Both the position numbers and the translations under genes were made by a program. DNA of 14,745 nucleotides from an uncultured Thermoleophilia bacterium (GTDB taxonomy: Bacteria > Actinomycetota > Thermoleophilia > UBA2241), in NCBI GenBank assembly GCA_903921965.1, contig CAIXSE010000230.1, forward strand, positions 1 through 14,745. The letters are read 5' to 3'. Positions 5,960-12,489 of this stretch are shown piece after piece. Position 1 is the stretch's first letter. Each line of letters starts with the position of its first letter. Under the pieces are notes generated by a model that saw nothing but the letters and a program-made list of their open reading frames with translations, had not been told where the DNA came from and made no database searches.

Positions 5960-7939
5960 TCAGCGTTCGTCTGCGGAGCGGGGGAGCCCGTCGAAGACCC
6001 GCGCGAGGCCGTCGCAGCCCGGGGGCCGCTCCTCGTGGCGTGCCTTGACGGCGGCATTGACGTGGACGGCGCCGACGAAGCCGCAGCGGGACGCCCAGGG
6101 ACAGCGCTCGCAGGCGAAGCACGAAGGCAGGTCGAGCTGGTGGAAGGCGAGCTCGGGGTCGGAGAGCCAGAGCATCGCCGCCAGCACGTCGGCCTCGGCG
6201 AAGTGGCGCCGCAGCTCGCGCTCGACGCCGGCGGCGGCGAGCCCGCTCACGGCGAGCGCCAGGGCGGAGGTCAGGCAGCGCTCGCCTGAGGACCGCGACG
6301 ACACGACGTCGGTCGCGGCGCCCGGACGCATCGCCGGCGACCCGGCGGCCCGGCCGGCCGCGGGCCGGCCCGCGAGGCCGGCGGCGGCGGCGTCCCGCCG
6401 GCGCCCCTCGCGCAGCAGCGCGAGCGCCCGGCCCGGCTCACCGAGCCGCAGCCACACGTACGGCAGCAGCTCCTCGAGGCCGGGGGCGCGGTTGGCGACG
6501 CCGTGCAGCCACAGCGCCTGCGGGTTCCGGCGGCCGACGAGCCCGGGGTCCATGTACGCCTCGGCCGCCTCCGCGAAGGCCCGCAACTCCTCGTCGGTCG
6601 AGCCGGCCAGGTCGTTCCACGTGAGCAGGTGGTCGTTGCTGAACGCGTACCAGCCGGCGAGCTCGTCCAGGTCGCCCACCTCGGCCTCGCTCACCCCGGG
6701 GATGTAGACCCAGAACGCGGGGAACCCGAGGAACGAGACGTCGCGCACGAACAGCCGCCACCCCTGCGCCTCCACCCGCCGGAGCAGGATGGCGAGATCC
6801 GCGGCGTCGTCCGCCCCTTCTTCCCAGCGACCACCGTCGAACGGCGGGTCGCCGGGACCCGGGAGGATCGCCAGCGGGAAGCGCACGGCGCCGGTGCGGA
6901 AGTAGTTGCGCAGGTGCTTTGACACGGCCCGGTGGTCCCCGGCCGCGAGCGCCTCGGCCAGCGGGTCGTCGCCGAGGTCGATGGGCAGCAGGCGGGAGGT
7001 GTACCCCGTCTGGAAGATCTCGGTGAAGCAGCGCTCCAGGGCCGTCACCGGCGACGGCGCCGCCCCGATGTGGAACGCGCAGGCGCCGTGCTCCGGGTCG
7101 TGGATCAGGGCGCCGATCACCGGCACGCCCATGCCGAACGAGCAGTCCTTCACGGTCACCGTCCACCCCTGCGAGGCCCGGAGGTCGCCGATGCGCGCGA
7201 CGATCTCCGCCCCGCCGAAGAAGGCGAGCGGGATCTCCGGCAGGCGCGGCTGCTCGACGAAGATGCGCTTCATCGCGTGGCGCTCGAAGAGCTCGCACAC
7301 GCCCTGGACGAGGGCCTCGGTGGGCGTGTTGCCGGCGCACATGCCGTTCGACGCCACGTGGATCTCGAGCAGGCGGAGAGGCACGAGCACCTCTTCGCGC
7401 CGCGCCGGCTCGTAGAACGGCGCGCACAGCACCTCACGCAGCCCGAGCCGGTCGCGCAGGTAGGCGAGCTGCCGCGCCGGGTCGTCGAGGCCGAGCAGGC
7501 CGGCGAGGCTCGCCCCGCACCGCTCGACGGCCTCGCCCACCGGCAGCACGACCTCGCGCGGGTCGCCGTGGAAGCGGGCCAGCGGCGCGCGGGCGGCCAG
7601 CTGCTCGCGCCGCCGCGCCGCCGCAGGGTACGCGCGGTAGTACGCCTCGCCGGCCACGTGCAGGTGGCTCGGGTGAGTGAGGTTGCCGTTCTGCAGGCGC
7701 TCGAAGAACTCCGCGTGCGCGCTGGCGCGCGAGTACTCGCGGGTCATGCCCTTGCCGTTCGCCCCCATGCGCAGCATGGGGTAGGCGAGGTCGGCGGTCT
7801 CGACGCGGCCGCTGTGGAACGACAGCGTGTCGCGCTCGGTCTCGGCCGTCCCGATACCGACCTCGTCGAGGATGGCGCGCAGGCGCGCGACCGTCTCCTC
7901 GGGCGGAGCCTGCTTGTACGGCTTTCCCCGAGCCGTCAC
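5960..7939 (-). CDS. YcaO-domain protein, E. coli YcaO-like, with C-terminal cysteine cluster
   Basis: YcaO proteins use ATP to activate peptide backbone amides, making azolines, thioamides or amidines in RiPPs. This 659-residue protein has the ATP-site blocks AHAEFFERL (74-82; Glu77, Glu80) and NGMCAGNTPTEALVQGVCELFERH (198-221; Asn204, Glu208, Gln212, Glu216, Glu219). They align well with E. coli YcaO (NGMSAGNT..EA.VQG..EVFER), a protein tied to RimO-dependent ribosomal methylthiolation. Residues 470-600 are helical and TPR-like, with an Ala/Arg/Gly-rich low-complexity insert at about 505-550. The C-terminus bears Cys607-x2-Cys610-x2-Cys613-x5-Cys619, possibly a metal or Fe-S site. The start is GTG at 7939, with GGAGG 11 bases upstream inside the end of the last precursor gene; the gap to that gene is six bases. 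No E1-like, ocin-ThiF or TfuA partner is present, so the reaction type is open. Confidence 0.88.
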   Translation of the reverse strand: MTARGKPYKQAPPEETVARLRAILDEVGIGTAETERDTLSFHSGRVETADLAYPMLRMGANGKGMTREYSRASAHAEFFERLQNGNLTHPSHLHVAGEAYYRAYPAAARRREQLAARAPLARFHGDPREVVLPVGEAVERCGASLAGLLGLDDPARQLAYLRDRLGLREVLCAPFYEPARREEVLVPLRLLEIHVASNGMCAGNTPTEALVQGVCELFERHAMKRIFVEQPRLPEIPLAFFGGAEIVARIGDLRASQGWTVTVKDCSFGMGVPVIGALIHDPEHGACAFHIGAAPSPVTALERCFTEIFQTGYTSRLLPIDLGDDPLAEALAAGDHRAVSKHLRNYFRTGAVRFPLAILPGPGDPPFDGGRWEEGADDAADLAILLRRVEAQGWRLFVRDVSFLGFPAFWVYIPGVSEAEVGDLDELAGWYAFSNDHLLTWNDLAGSTDEELRAFAEAAEAYMDPGLVGRRNPQALWLHGVANRAPGLEELLPYVWLRLGEPGRALALLREGRRRDAAAAGLAGRPAAGRAAGSPAMRPGAATDVVSSRSSGERCLTSALALAVSGLAAAGVERELRRHFAEADVLAAMLWLSDPELAFHQLDLPSCFACERCPWASRCGFVGAVHVNAAVKARHEERPPGCDGLARVFDGLPRSADER

Positions 7940-7945
7940 GCCCGG

Positions 7946-8311
7946 TCAGCCCTCCGTCTCGTGCGTGAACCCGCAGCCGCCCCACCACGGCTCGGTCTCG
8001 TGCGTGGAGCCGCAGTGCCCCGGCTCGTTCTCGTGCGTCAGGCCGCAGTGCTCGGTCTCGTGGGTGAAGCCGCAGTGACCGCCGCCGGCGACGGCGTCCA
8101 TCTCCTCGTCGGCGAGGCTGACCTTGAGGCTCTCCTCGTCGCTGAGCTCGAGCGAGCGCGCCTCGGCGAGCTCCTCGAGGGTGAAGTCGAAGCCGGCGGC
8201 CTGCACGACGGCGCGCCGTTCCTCGGGGCCGGCCGCACCCCGCATCTCAGCCATGAACCCGGGGTCCTCGACGAGCCTGCGCAGACAGGCCCTGGCACTC
8301 TCCAGTGACAT
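7946..8311 (-). CDS. Nif11-leader RiPP precursor 1 (four CGxTHExE units)
   Basis: This 121-residue peptide is the fifth precursor in transcription order, next to the YcaO gene. Residues 1-77 form a Nif11-like leader (ACLRRLVEDP, AAGFDFTLEEL, LELSDEE, then DAVAGG), and cleavage after Gly76-Gly77 is the expected leader removal site. The 44-residue core holds HCGFTHETE, HCGLTHENE, HCGSTHETE and, after a PWWGG linker, CGFTHETEG. Cys, Gly, Thr, His and Glu positions are fixed while the residue after CG varies. The ATG at 8311 has AGGAGG six bases upstream. This core is the longest of the five and the only one with a Trp pair between units. Modification by the three downstream enzymes is inferred from gene order. 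Confidence 0.9.
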   Translation of the reverse strand: MSLESARACLRRLVEDPGFMAEMRGAAGPEERRAVVQAAGFDFTLEELAEARSLELSDEESLKVSLADEEMDAVAGGGHCGFTHETEHCGLTHENEPGHCGSTHETEPWWGGCGFTHETEG

Positions 8312-8365
8312 CTCGTTCCTCCTCGTCGACGTGCGGCCACGGCACGGGCGCAGGCCCGGCCGCGG

Positions 8366-8722
8366 TCACTCGATCTCGTGCGTGAGGCCGCAGTGCCCCT
8401 CGGCCTCGTGCGTCCAGCCGCAACGGCCGCCGGCCTCCGATTCGTGCGTCTTCCCACAGTGCTCGACCTCGTGGGTGGAGCCGCAGTGACCGCCGCCGGC
8501 GACGGCGTCCATCTCCTCGTCGGCGAGGCTGATCTTGAGGCTCTCCTCGTCGCTGAGCTCGAGCGAGCGCGCCTCGGCGAGCTCCTCGAGCGTGAAATCG
8601 AAGCCGGCGGCCTGCACGACGGCGCGGCGGGAGGCGGGGCCGTCCGCGCCCCGCACCGCGGTCATGAACGCGGGGTCGTCGATCAGGCGGCGCAGGCAGG
8701 CGCGCGCATCTTCAACTGACAT
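8366..8722 (-). CDS. Nif11-leader RiPP precursor 2 (four CGxTHExE units)
   Basis: This 118-residue paralog has a 77-residue leader ending DAVAGG and a 41-residue core: HCGSTHEVE, HCGKTHESE, AGG linker, RCGWTHEAE, G, HCGLTHEIE. The variable position after CG is S, K, W, L, the most diverse of the set, and the only charged residue there (Lys) is in this gene. The ATG at 8722 follows GGGAGG by six bases. A 145-bp stretch (8482-8626) is almost identical to precursor 1 (8071-8215), with three differences, which indicates a recent duplication or gene conversion. The gap to precursor 1 is 54 bases with only the next ribosome binding site visible. Confidence 0.9.
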   Translation of the reverse strand: MSVEDARACLRRLIDDPAFMTAVRGADGPASRRAVVQAAGFDFTLEELAEARSLELSDEESLKISLADEEMDAVAGGGHCGSTHEVEHCGKTHESEAGGRCGWTHEAEGHCGLTHEIE

Positions 8723-8776
8723 CTCATACCTCCCGGAAGGAGCACGGGGACGGCGCGGACGCCGTGCAGGGCGCCG

Positions 8777-9094
8777 TCACTCGGTCTCGTGGGTGTAGCC
8801 GCAGTGGCCCTCTTCGTGCGTGTAGCCGCAGTGCTCGGACTCGTGCGTGACGCCGCACAGGATGCCGCCGGCCACGCCGTCGATCTCCTCGTCGGCGAGG
8901 CTGATCCTGAGACTCTCCTCGTCGCTGAGCTCGAGCGAGCGCGCCTCGGCGAGCTCCTCGAGCGTGAAGTCGTAGCCGGCGGCCTGGACGACGGCGCGCC
9001 GCTCCTCTGCGCCGGCCGCGCCCCTGACCTCGGCCATGAACGCCGGGTCGTCGACAAGCCGGCGCAGGCAGGCCCTGGCATCTTCCACTGACAT
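8777..9094 (-). CDS. Nif11-leader RiPP precursor 3 (three CGxTHE units)
   Basis: This 105-residue paralog starts at the ATG at 9094, preceded by GAGGAGGGACGAG; the longer open frame to 9505 runs back through precursor 4 and is not the gene. The leader (1-77) ends DGVAGG instead of DAVAGG, and its GFDF is GYDF. The 28-residue core is ILCGVTHESE, HCGYTHEEG, HCGYTHETE. The first unit is preceded by Leu rather than His or Gly, and the middle unit is shortened (THEEG instead of THExE). It shares the 20 bases around its start, ribosome binding site included, with precursor 4. It is intermediate in unit number between genes 1-2 and 4-5. Confidence 0.9.
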   Translation of the reverse strand: MSVEDARACLRRLVDDPAFMAEVRGAAGAEERRAVVQAAGYDFTLEELAEARSLELSDEESLRISLADEEIDGVAGGILCGVTHESEHCGYTHEEGHCGYTHETE

Positions 9095-9129
9095 CTCGTC
9101 CCTCCTCGTCGCGTGGCGGTCGCCGCCGG

Positions 9130-9444
9130 TCAGTCCGGCGGGATGTATCCGTGCTCGGCCTCGTGCGTCCAGCCGCAGTGGCCCTCGCCCTCGTGGGTCC
9201 AGCCGCACCCCGAGCCGCCGGCCACGGCGTCGATCTCCTCGTCGGCGAGGCTGATCCTGAGGCTCTCCTCGTCGCTCAGCTCGAGCGAGCGCGCCTCGGC
9301 GAGCTCCTCGAGCGCGAAGTCGTAGCCGGCGGCCTGCACGACGGCGCGACGCTCTTCGGGACCCGCCGCCGCTCTGACCTCGGCCATGAACTCCGGGTCG
9401 TCCACCAGGCGGCGCAGACACGCCCTGGCATCCTCCACTGACAT
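9130..9444 (-). CDS. Nif11-leader RiPP precursor 4 (two CGWTHE units)
   Basis: This 104-residue paralog has a 77-residue leader ending DAVAGG and a 27-residue core: SGCGWTHEGEG, HCGWTHEAE, then a unique tail HGYIPPD. Both variable positions after CG are Trp, as in precursor 5, and the two cores are almost identical up to the tail. The leader has Ala for the usual Thr in YDFALEEL. The ATG at 9444 carries the same GAGGAGGGACGAG ribosome binding site as precursor 3. The gap to precursor 3 is 35 bases, so the two must share a transcript. Confidence 0.9.
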   Translation of the reverse strand: MSVEDARACLRRLVDDPEFMAEVRAAAGPEERRAVVQAAGYDFALEELAEARSLELSDEESLRISLADEEIDAVAGGSGCGWTHEGEGHCGWTHEAEHGYIPPD

Positions 9445-9527
9445 CTCGTCCCTCCTCGTGTGGCGCGGCGATGGGCGCGGGCGCGGGGGGGTCGCCGCGC
9501 GACACAGTCCCCCGGCCCGGCCGGCGC

Positions 9528-9833
9528 TCAGTACCCGAACACCTCCGGCTCGTGCGTCCAGCCGCAGTGGCCCTCGCTCTCGTGGGTCCAGCCGCAGCCC
9601 GAACCGCCGGCGACGGCGTCGACCTCCTCGTCGGCGAGGGTGATGCTGAGGCTCTCCTCGTCGGTCAGCTCGAGCGAGCGCGCCTCGGCGAGTTCCTCGA
9701 GGGTGAAGTCGAAGCCGGCGGCCTCGACGACGGCACGCCGTTCGTCGGGGCCCCCGGCACCCCTGACCTCGGCCATGAACGCCGGGTCGTCAATCAGGCG
9801 GCGCAGGCACGCCCTGGCGCTCTCTACAGACAT
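9528..9833 (-). CDS. Nif11-leader RiPP precursor 5, first gene of the unit (two CGWTHE units)
   Basis: This 101-residue precursor is promoter-proximal. The ATG at 9833 is chosen because GGAGG lies five bases upstream and the protein then aligns end to end with the other four leaders. The frame stays open upstream to 9881 but adds 16 residues that no paralog has. The leader ends VDAVAGG and contains small changes (LELTDEE, SLSITLADEE). The 24-residue core is SGCGWTHESEG, HCGWTHEPE and a tail VFGY. It is the most diverged leader, and an 83-base gap separates it from precursor 4. The candidate operon promoter is about 130 bases upstream. Confidence 0.88.
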   Translation of the reverse strand: MSVESARACLRRLIDDPAFMAEVRGAGGPDERRAVVEAAGFDFTLEELAEARSLELTDEESLSITLADEEVDAVAGGSGCGWTHESEGHCGWTHEPEVFGY

Positions 9834-9959
9834 GCGGACCTCCATGGCTTCTTCGCACGACGCGACCCCTGGAACGCCCACGAGCCCGGCCCGACCGGCT
9901 GCGCCGCACTGCGGAAGAGTGTCGGTGCCGCGGGGGGACGACGTGAGCCCTCGCCGGAA

Positions 9960-9987
9960 GGTTTACCGGTTCCTCGTACGATGTCAA
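9960..9987 (-). promoter_or_regulatory. Candidate promoter of the RiPP operon
   Basis: On the minus strand TTGACA (9982-9987) is a perfect -35 hexamer. It is followed after 16 bases by TAAACC (9960-9965), a moderate -10. It sits in a locally A/T-richer patch about 130 bases before the first precursor ATG and is the only good vegetative-type promoter I see ahead of the eight minus-strand genes. No operator-like repeat flanks it. Confidence 0.5.
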
Positions 9988-10065
9988 CGCCTGGGAACGC
10001 GCAGCCGGGGAGCACCACGAGAGCGGCCGGAAGAGCCGGGCGGCCGCCGCCGGCCTGAGCGGGCG

Positions 10066-10113
10066 GAGCGCGCCTGCGGCGGGGCGCACCTGCGGGGGGG
10101 CGCGCCTGCGGCG
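10066..10113. repeat. Three tandem copies of a 16-bp GC-rich repeat
   Basis: Units at 10066-10081, 10082-10097 and 10098-10113 follow the pattern GGGCGC(G/A)CCTGCGG. The first and third differ at one base (GA versus GG at the start). The array lies immediately downstream of the glycosyltransferase stop, and its last unit forms one arm of the terminator hairpin. Confidence 0.7.
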
Positions 10114-10119
10114 CGCCCC
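10097..10119 (-). terminator. Hairpin terminator after the glycosyltransferase gene
   Basis: GGGGCGCGC (10097-10105) pairs with GCGCGCCCC (10111-10119) around a 5-base loop. On the minus strand it starts seven bases after the TGA at 10126-10128. There is no U-tract. The position argues that it separates the glycosyltransferase transcript from the RiPP operon promoter downstream of it. Confidence 0.6.
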
Positions 10120-10125
10120 GCCCGT

Positions 10126-12273
10126 TCACTGCGCCCGCGTCAGGTCGTACACCGTCACGCCGCCGACGGTGCTGGACGTGAACGTGGACGTGACCCAGCT
10201 GGTGATCGCCGACGACGCGCCCGAGCCGCCGCCGGGGCCGCCGCCGGGGCCGCCGCCCGTGCCGCCGCCGGCGGAGAGGAAGTAGTGGACCTCGCCGGCG
10301 GCCACCAGAGACTTGAACTCCTCCAGCGTCGGCCAGGGATCGCTGCCGTTGAAGCCGCCGATGGCCATGACCGGCTCGTCGGCGGCGAGCTGGACGCCGG
10401 CGGCCGAGTTGGCGCCGACGGCCGCCGCTACCCAGGTGTACTGGTCGGCGTCGGTCTGCAGGAGTGTCACGAGCTCGGAGCTCGGCGTGCTCGCGTCGAG
10501 CAGGCCGCCCAGACCGCCGTTCCCGCCCGGTCCGCCCCGGCCGTCGCCCTGGCCGCCGAAGCCGCCGGGCGCCGACGGCGGCGCCGTGCCCTCGAAGGAG
10601 GCCGGCATGGCGGGCGGCGTGCCGGCCTGGCCGTCCTGCTGCGTCGCGAACGCGGGTGGCCGGCCGCCGGGCATGCCGCCCTGGCCGCCGGGGCCGCCGC
10701 CCGGCATGCCGCCCATGGCGAAGCTGCCGCTCACGGTGGGCCCGGCCAGCGGGATCGAGCCGGTGTGCGGCGTCAGCACGGTGTCGACGGCGTAGGCGGC
10801 AGGGCCGGCGAGCACCACGGCCACGCCGGCCACGACCAGCGCCAGGCGCAGCGGACGGCTGCCCGAGGGCAGGAGCGGCAGCAGCGCGATGCTCAGCGCC
10901 ACCGCCACGCCGCCGCCGAGCACCGCGTAGCGCAAGGCGGGCAGCCAGTCGGCGCTGCGGTCGAGCAGGACGAAGGCCCAGACGCACGAGCCGGCCAGCG
11001 TCGCGGCCAGCAGGAACCGGCTCCACAGCTTCTCGCGACGCGCCCACAGCGCCACGGCGCCGGTGCCGACCAGGGCGCCGATCGCCGGCGCGAGCGCGAC
11101 GGAGTAGTACTGGTGGATGATCCCGGCGCCGTAGCTGAACACCACGGCGGTCACGGCGAACCAGCCGCCCCACAGCAGGACGGAGGCGCGCAGCCTGTCG
11201 GTGCGCGGGGCGCGCCAGGCGATCAGCAGGCAGGCCGCGCCCAGCACCAGGGCAGCCGGGATGAGCCAGGCGATCTGCCCGCCCCAGTCGGTCTGGAACA
11301 GGCGGGTGATGCCCGTGATGCCCCAGCGCCCGGCCTGGCCGGCGGCGCCGCCGCCGACGCTGCCGGTCTCGTTGCCGGTCAGGCGGCCGAGGCCGTTGTA
11401 GCCGATCGTCAGCTCGAGGATGCTGTTCGTCTGCGAGCCGCCGATGTACGGCCGCGCGGACGCGGGCCACAGCGTCACGGCCGCGATCCACCAGCCGGCG
11501 GAGACGACCACGGCCACGCCGGCCAGCCCCACCTGCCACAGCCGCTTGAGCCGCTTCGGCTTGCCGGCCACCAGATAGACGAGCACCAGCGCCGGGACCA
11601 CCAGGAAGGCCTGCAGCATCTTGGTCATGAAGCCGGCGCCGACGAGGGCCCCGGCCGCCACGAGCCACCAGGTGCGGCCGCCGTCCACGGCGCGCACCGT
11701 GGCGTACGCCGCGCCGACCAGCAGCAGCACGAGCAGCGCGTCGGGGTTGTTGAAGCGGAACATGAGCGCGGCGACCGGCGTCAGCGCCATCGCCGCGCCG
11801 GCGATCAGGCCGGCGGCGGGGCCGGCCCACGCGCGGCCGGGCCGTCCCGCCGGCACACCGGCGCCGTCCGGGCCGCCGGTCCGGCGGCTCACCGCGGCGC
11901 CGGCCCAGCGCTTGACTGCCGCGTACAGCAGCCCGACCGACGCGACGCCGGCGAGCGCCTGCGGCACGAGGATGCTCCAGGCGTTCACACCGAAGACCCG
12001 CGCCGAGGCGGCCATGACCCACAGCGACAGCGGCGTCTTGTCGACGGTGATGAAGCTCGCGCCGTCGAACGAGCCGAAGAAGAAGGCCTTCCAGCTCTTC
12101 GTCATGCCCTGCACCGCGGCGGAGTAGTAGGCGTTCGCCCAGCCGGACGCGCCCAGGTCCCACAGGTACAGGCCGGCCGTCACGGCCAGCAGCAGAAGCA
12201 GCAGCGGACGCGCCCAGCGGGGATCCTCGTCGGGACTCCTCACCAGACGCCGCGCCAGGCTCTTCACGCTCAT
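10126..12273 (-). CDS. Family-39-type membrane glycosyltransferase (ArnT/PMT-like) with Gly-rich C-terminal region
   Basis: This 715-residue protein has about eleven to thirteen membrane helices between residues 20 and 500. It has typical features of polyprenyl-phosphate-sugar-dependent transferases: an early extracytoplasmic loop (GWANAYYSAAVQGM, about 44-57), DKTPLSLW (78-85) and MFRFNNPDALLVLLL (171-185). Such enzymes transfer a lipid-linked sugar to a cell-surface acceptor; the sugar and acceptor are unknown. Residues 520-590 and 669-684 are Gly/Pro-rich low-complexity segments flanking a conserved-looking domain (about 598-668, ending VHYFLSAGG), as in actinobacterial and YkcB-like homologs. 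An ATG at 12273 has GGAGGAG upstream. It is divergent from the two-component genes, a pairing that suggests control by that regulator. Confidence 0.85.
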   Translation of the reverse strand: MSVKSLARRLVRSPDEDPRWARPLLLLLLAVTAGLYLWDLGASGWANAYYSAAVQGMTKSWKAFFFGSFDGASFITVDKTPLSLWVMAASARVFGVNAWSILVPQALAGVASVGLLYAAVKRWAGAAVSRRTGGPDGAGVPAGRPGRAWAGPAAGLIAGAAMALTPVAALMFRFNNPDALLVLLLVGAAYATVRAVDGGRTWWLVAAGALVGAGFMTKMLQAFLVVPALVLVYLVAGKPKRLKRLWQVGLAGVAVVVSAGWWIAAVTLWPASARPYIGGSQTNSILELTIGYNGLGRLTGNETGSVGGGAAGQAGRWGITGITRLFQTDWGGQIAWLIPAALVLGAACLLIAWRAPRTDRLRASVLLWGGWFAVTAVVFSYGAGIIHQYYSVALAPAIGALVGTGAVALWARREKLWSRFLLAATLAGSCVWAFVLLDRSADWLPALRYAVLGGGVAVALSIALLPLLPSGSRPLRLALVVAGVAVVLAGPAAYAVDTVLTPHTGSIPLAGPTVSGSFAMGGMPGGGPGGQGGMPGGRPPAFATQQDGQAGTPPAMPASFEGTAPPSAPGGFGGQGDGRGGPGGNGGLGGLLDASTPSSELVTLLQTDADQYTWVAAAVGANSAAGVQLAADEPVMAIGGFNGSDPWPTLEEFKSLVAAGEVHYFLSAGGGTGGGPGGGPGGGSGASSAITSWVTSTFTSSTVGGVTVYDLTRAQ

Positions 12274-12292
12274 GATGCAGCTCCTCCGTCAC

Positions 12293-12390
12293 GGGCGGGG
12301 CCGCTTCGCCGCCGCCCTCTCCTCTGCCGCGGCGGGCCGCCTCGGCCCGCCGCCCGCGGTCCGGGGCGGGGCCGCTTCGCCGCCGCCCTC
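12293..12390. repeat. 27-bp direct repeat pair flanking a hairpin
   Basis: An identical 27-base sequence beginning GGGCGGGGCCGCTTCGCC occurs at 12293-12319 and 12364-12390, 71 bases apart. Between them GCGGCGGGCC (12329-12338) pairs perfectly with GGCCCGCCGC (12344-12353) around a 5-base loop. The element ends just upstream of the glycosyltransferase ribosome binding site, so it would lie in that gene's leader or promoter. Confidence 0.75.
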
Positions 12391-12489
12391 CGCCGCGTCG
12401 TCTCACGGACGAGGATGAGCGGCGTTCCTGAGCGCCCGCTGTGACCGCGCCGGGAGGAGACGGTGACCGGCCCGCGGGGTGTACCCTCT

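Larger units (their letters stand above)
9834..10125. other. Intergenic region upstream of the RiPP operon
   Basis: These 292 bases hold the promoter candidate (9960-9987), an untranslated leader of roughly 120 bases for the RiPP transcript, and the three-copy 16-bp repeat and terminator (10066-10119) of the glycosyltransferase gene. Around 9955-9990 the sequence is clearly more A/T-rich than elsewhere. I see no small gene with a ribosome binding site and no recognisable riboswitch. Confidence 0.5.

Noticed and set aside
5960..7939. Naming the YcaO gene ycaO
   Set aside because: The similarity is in the ATP-binding blocks and architecture, but the RiPP context and C-terminal Cys cluster suggest a different role, so the symbol was left empty.
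7946..9833. CRISPR-like or non-coding repeat array
   Set aside because: Periodicity comes from five complete coding genes, each with a ribosome binding site, start, leader and stop; there are no short identical repeats with unique spacers.
7946..9833. Nitrile hydratase alpha-subunit type leader (NHLP) as an alternative
   Set aside because: The leaders are short, with AAGFDFTLEEL and ELSDEE before the double Gly, which fits the Nif11 type; the NHLP catalytic-region signature is not present.
9834..9881. Longer start for the first precursor gene
   Set aside because: It would add 16 residues absent from the other four leaders, and the ATG at 9833 has the better ribosome binding site and aligns exactly.
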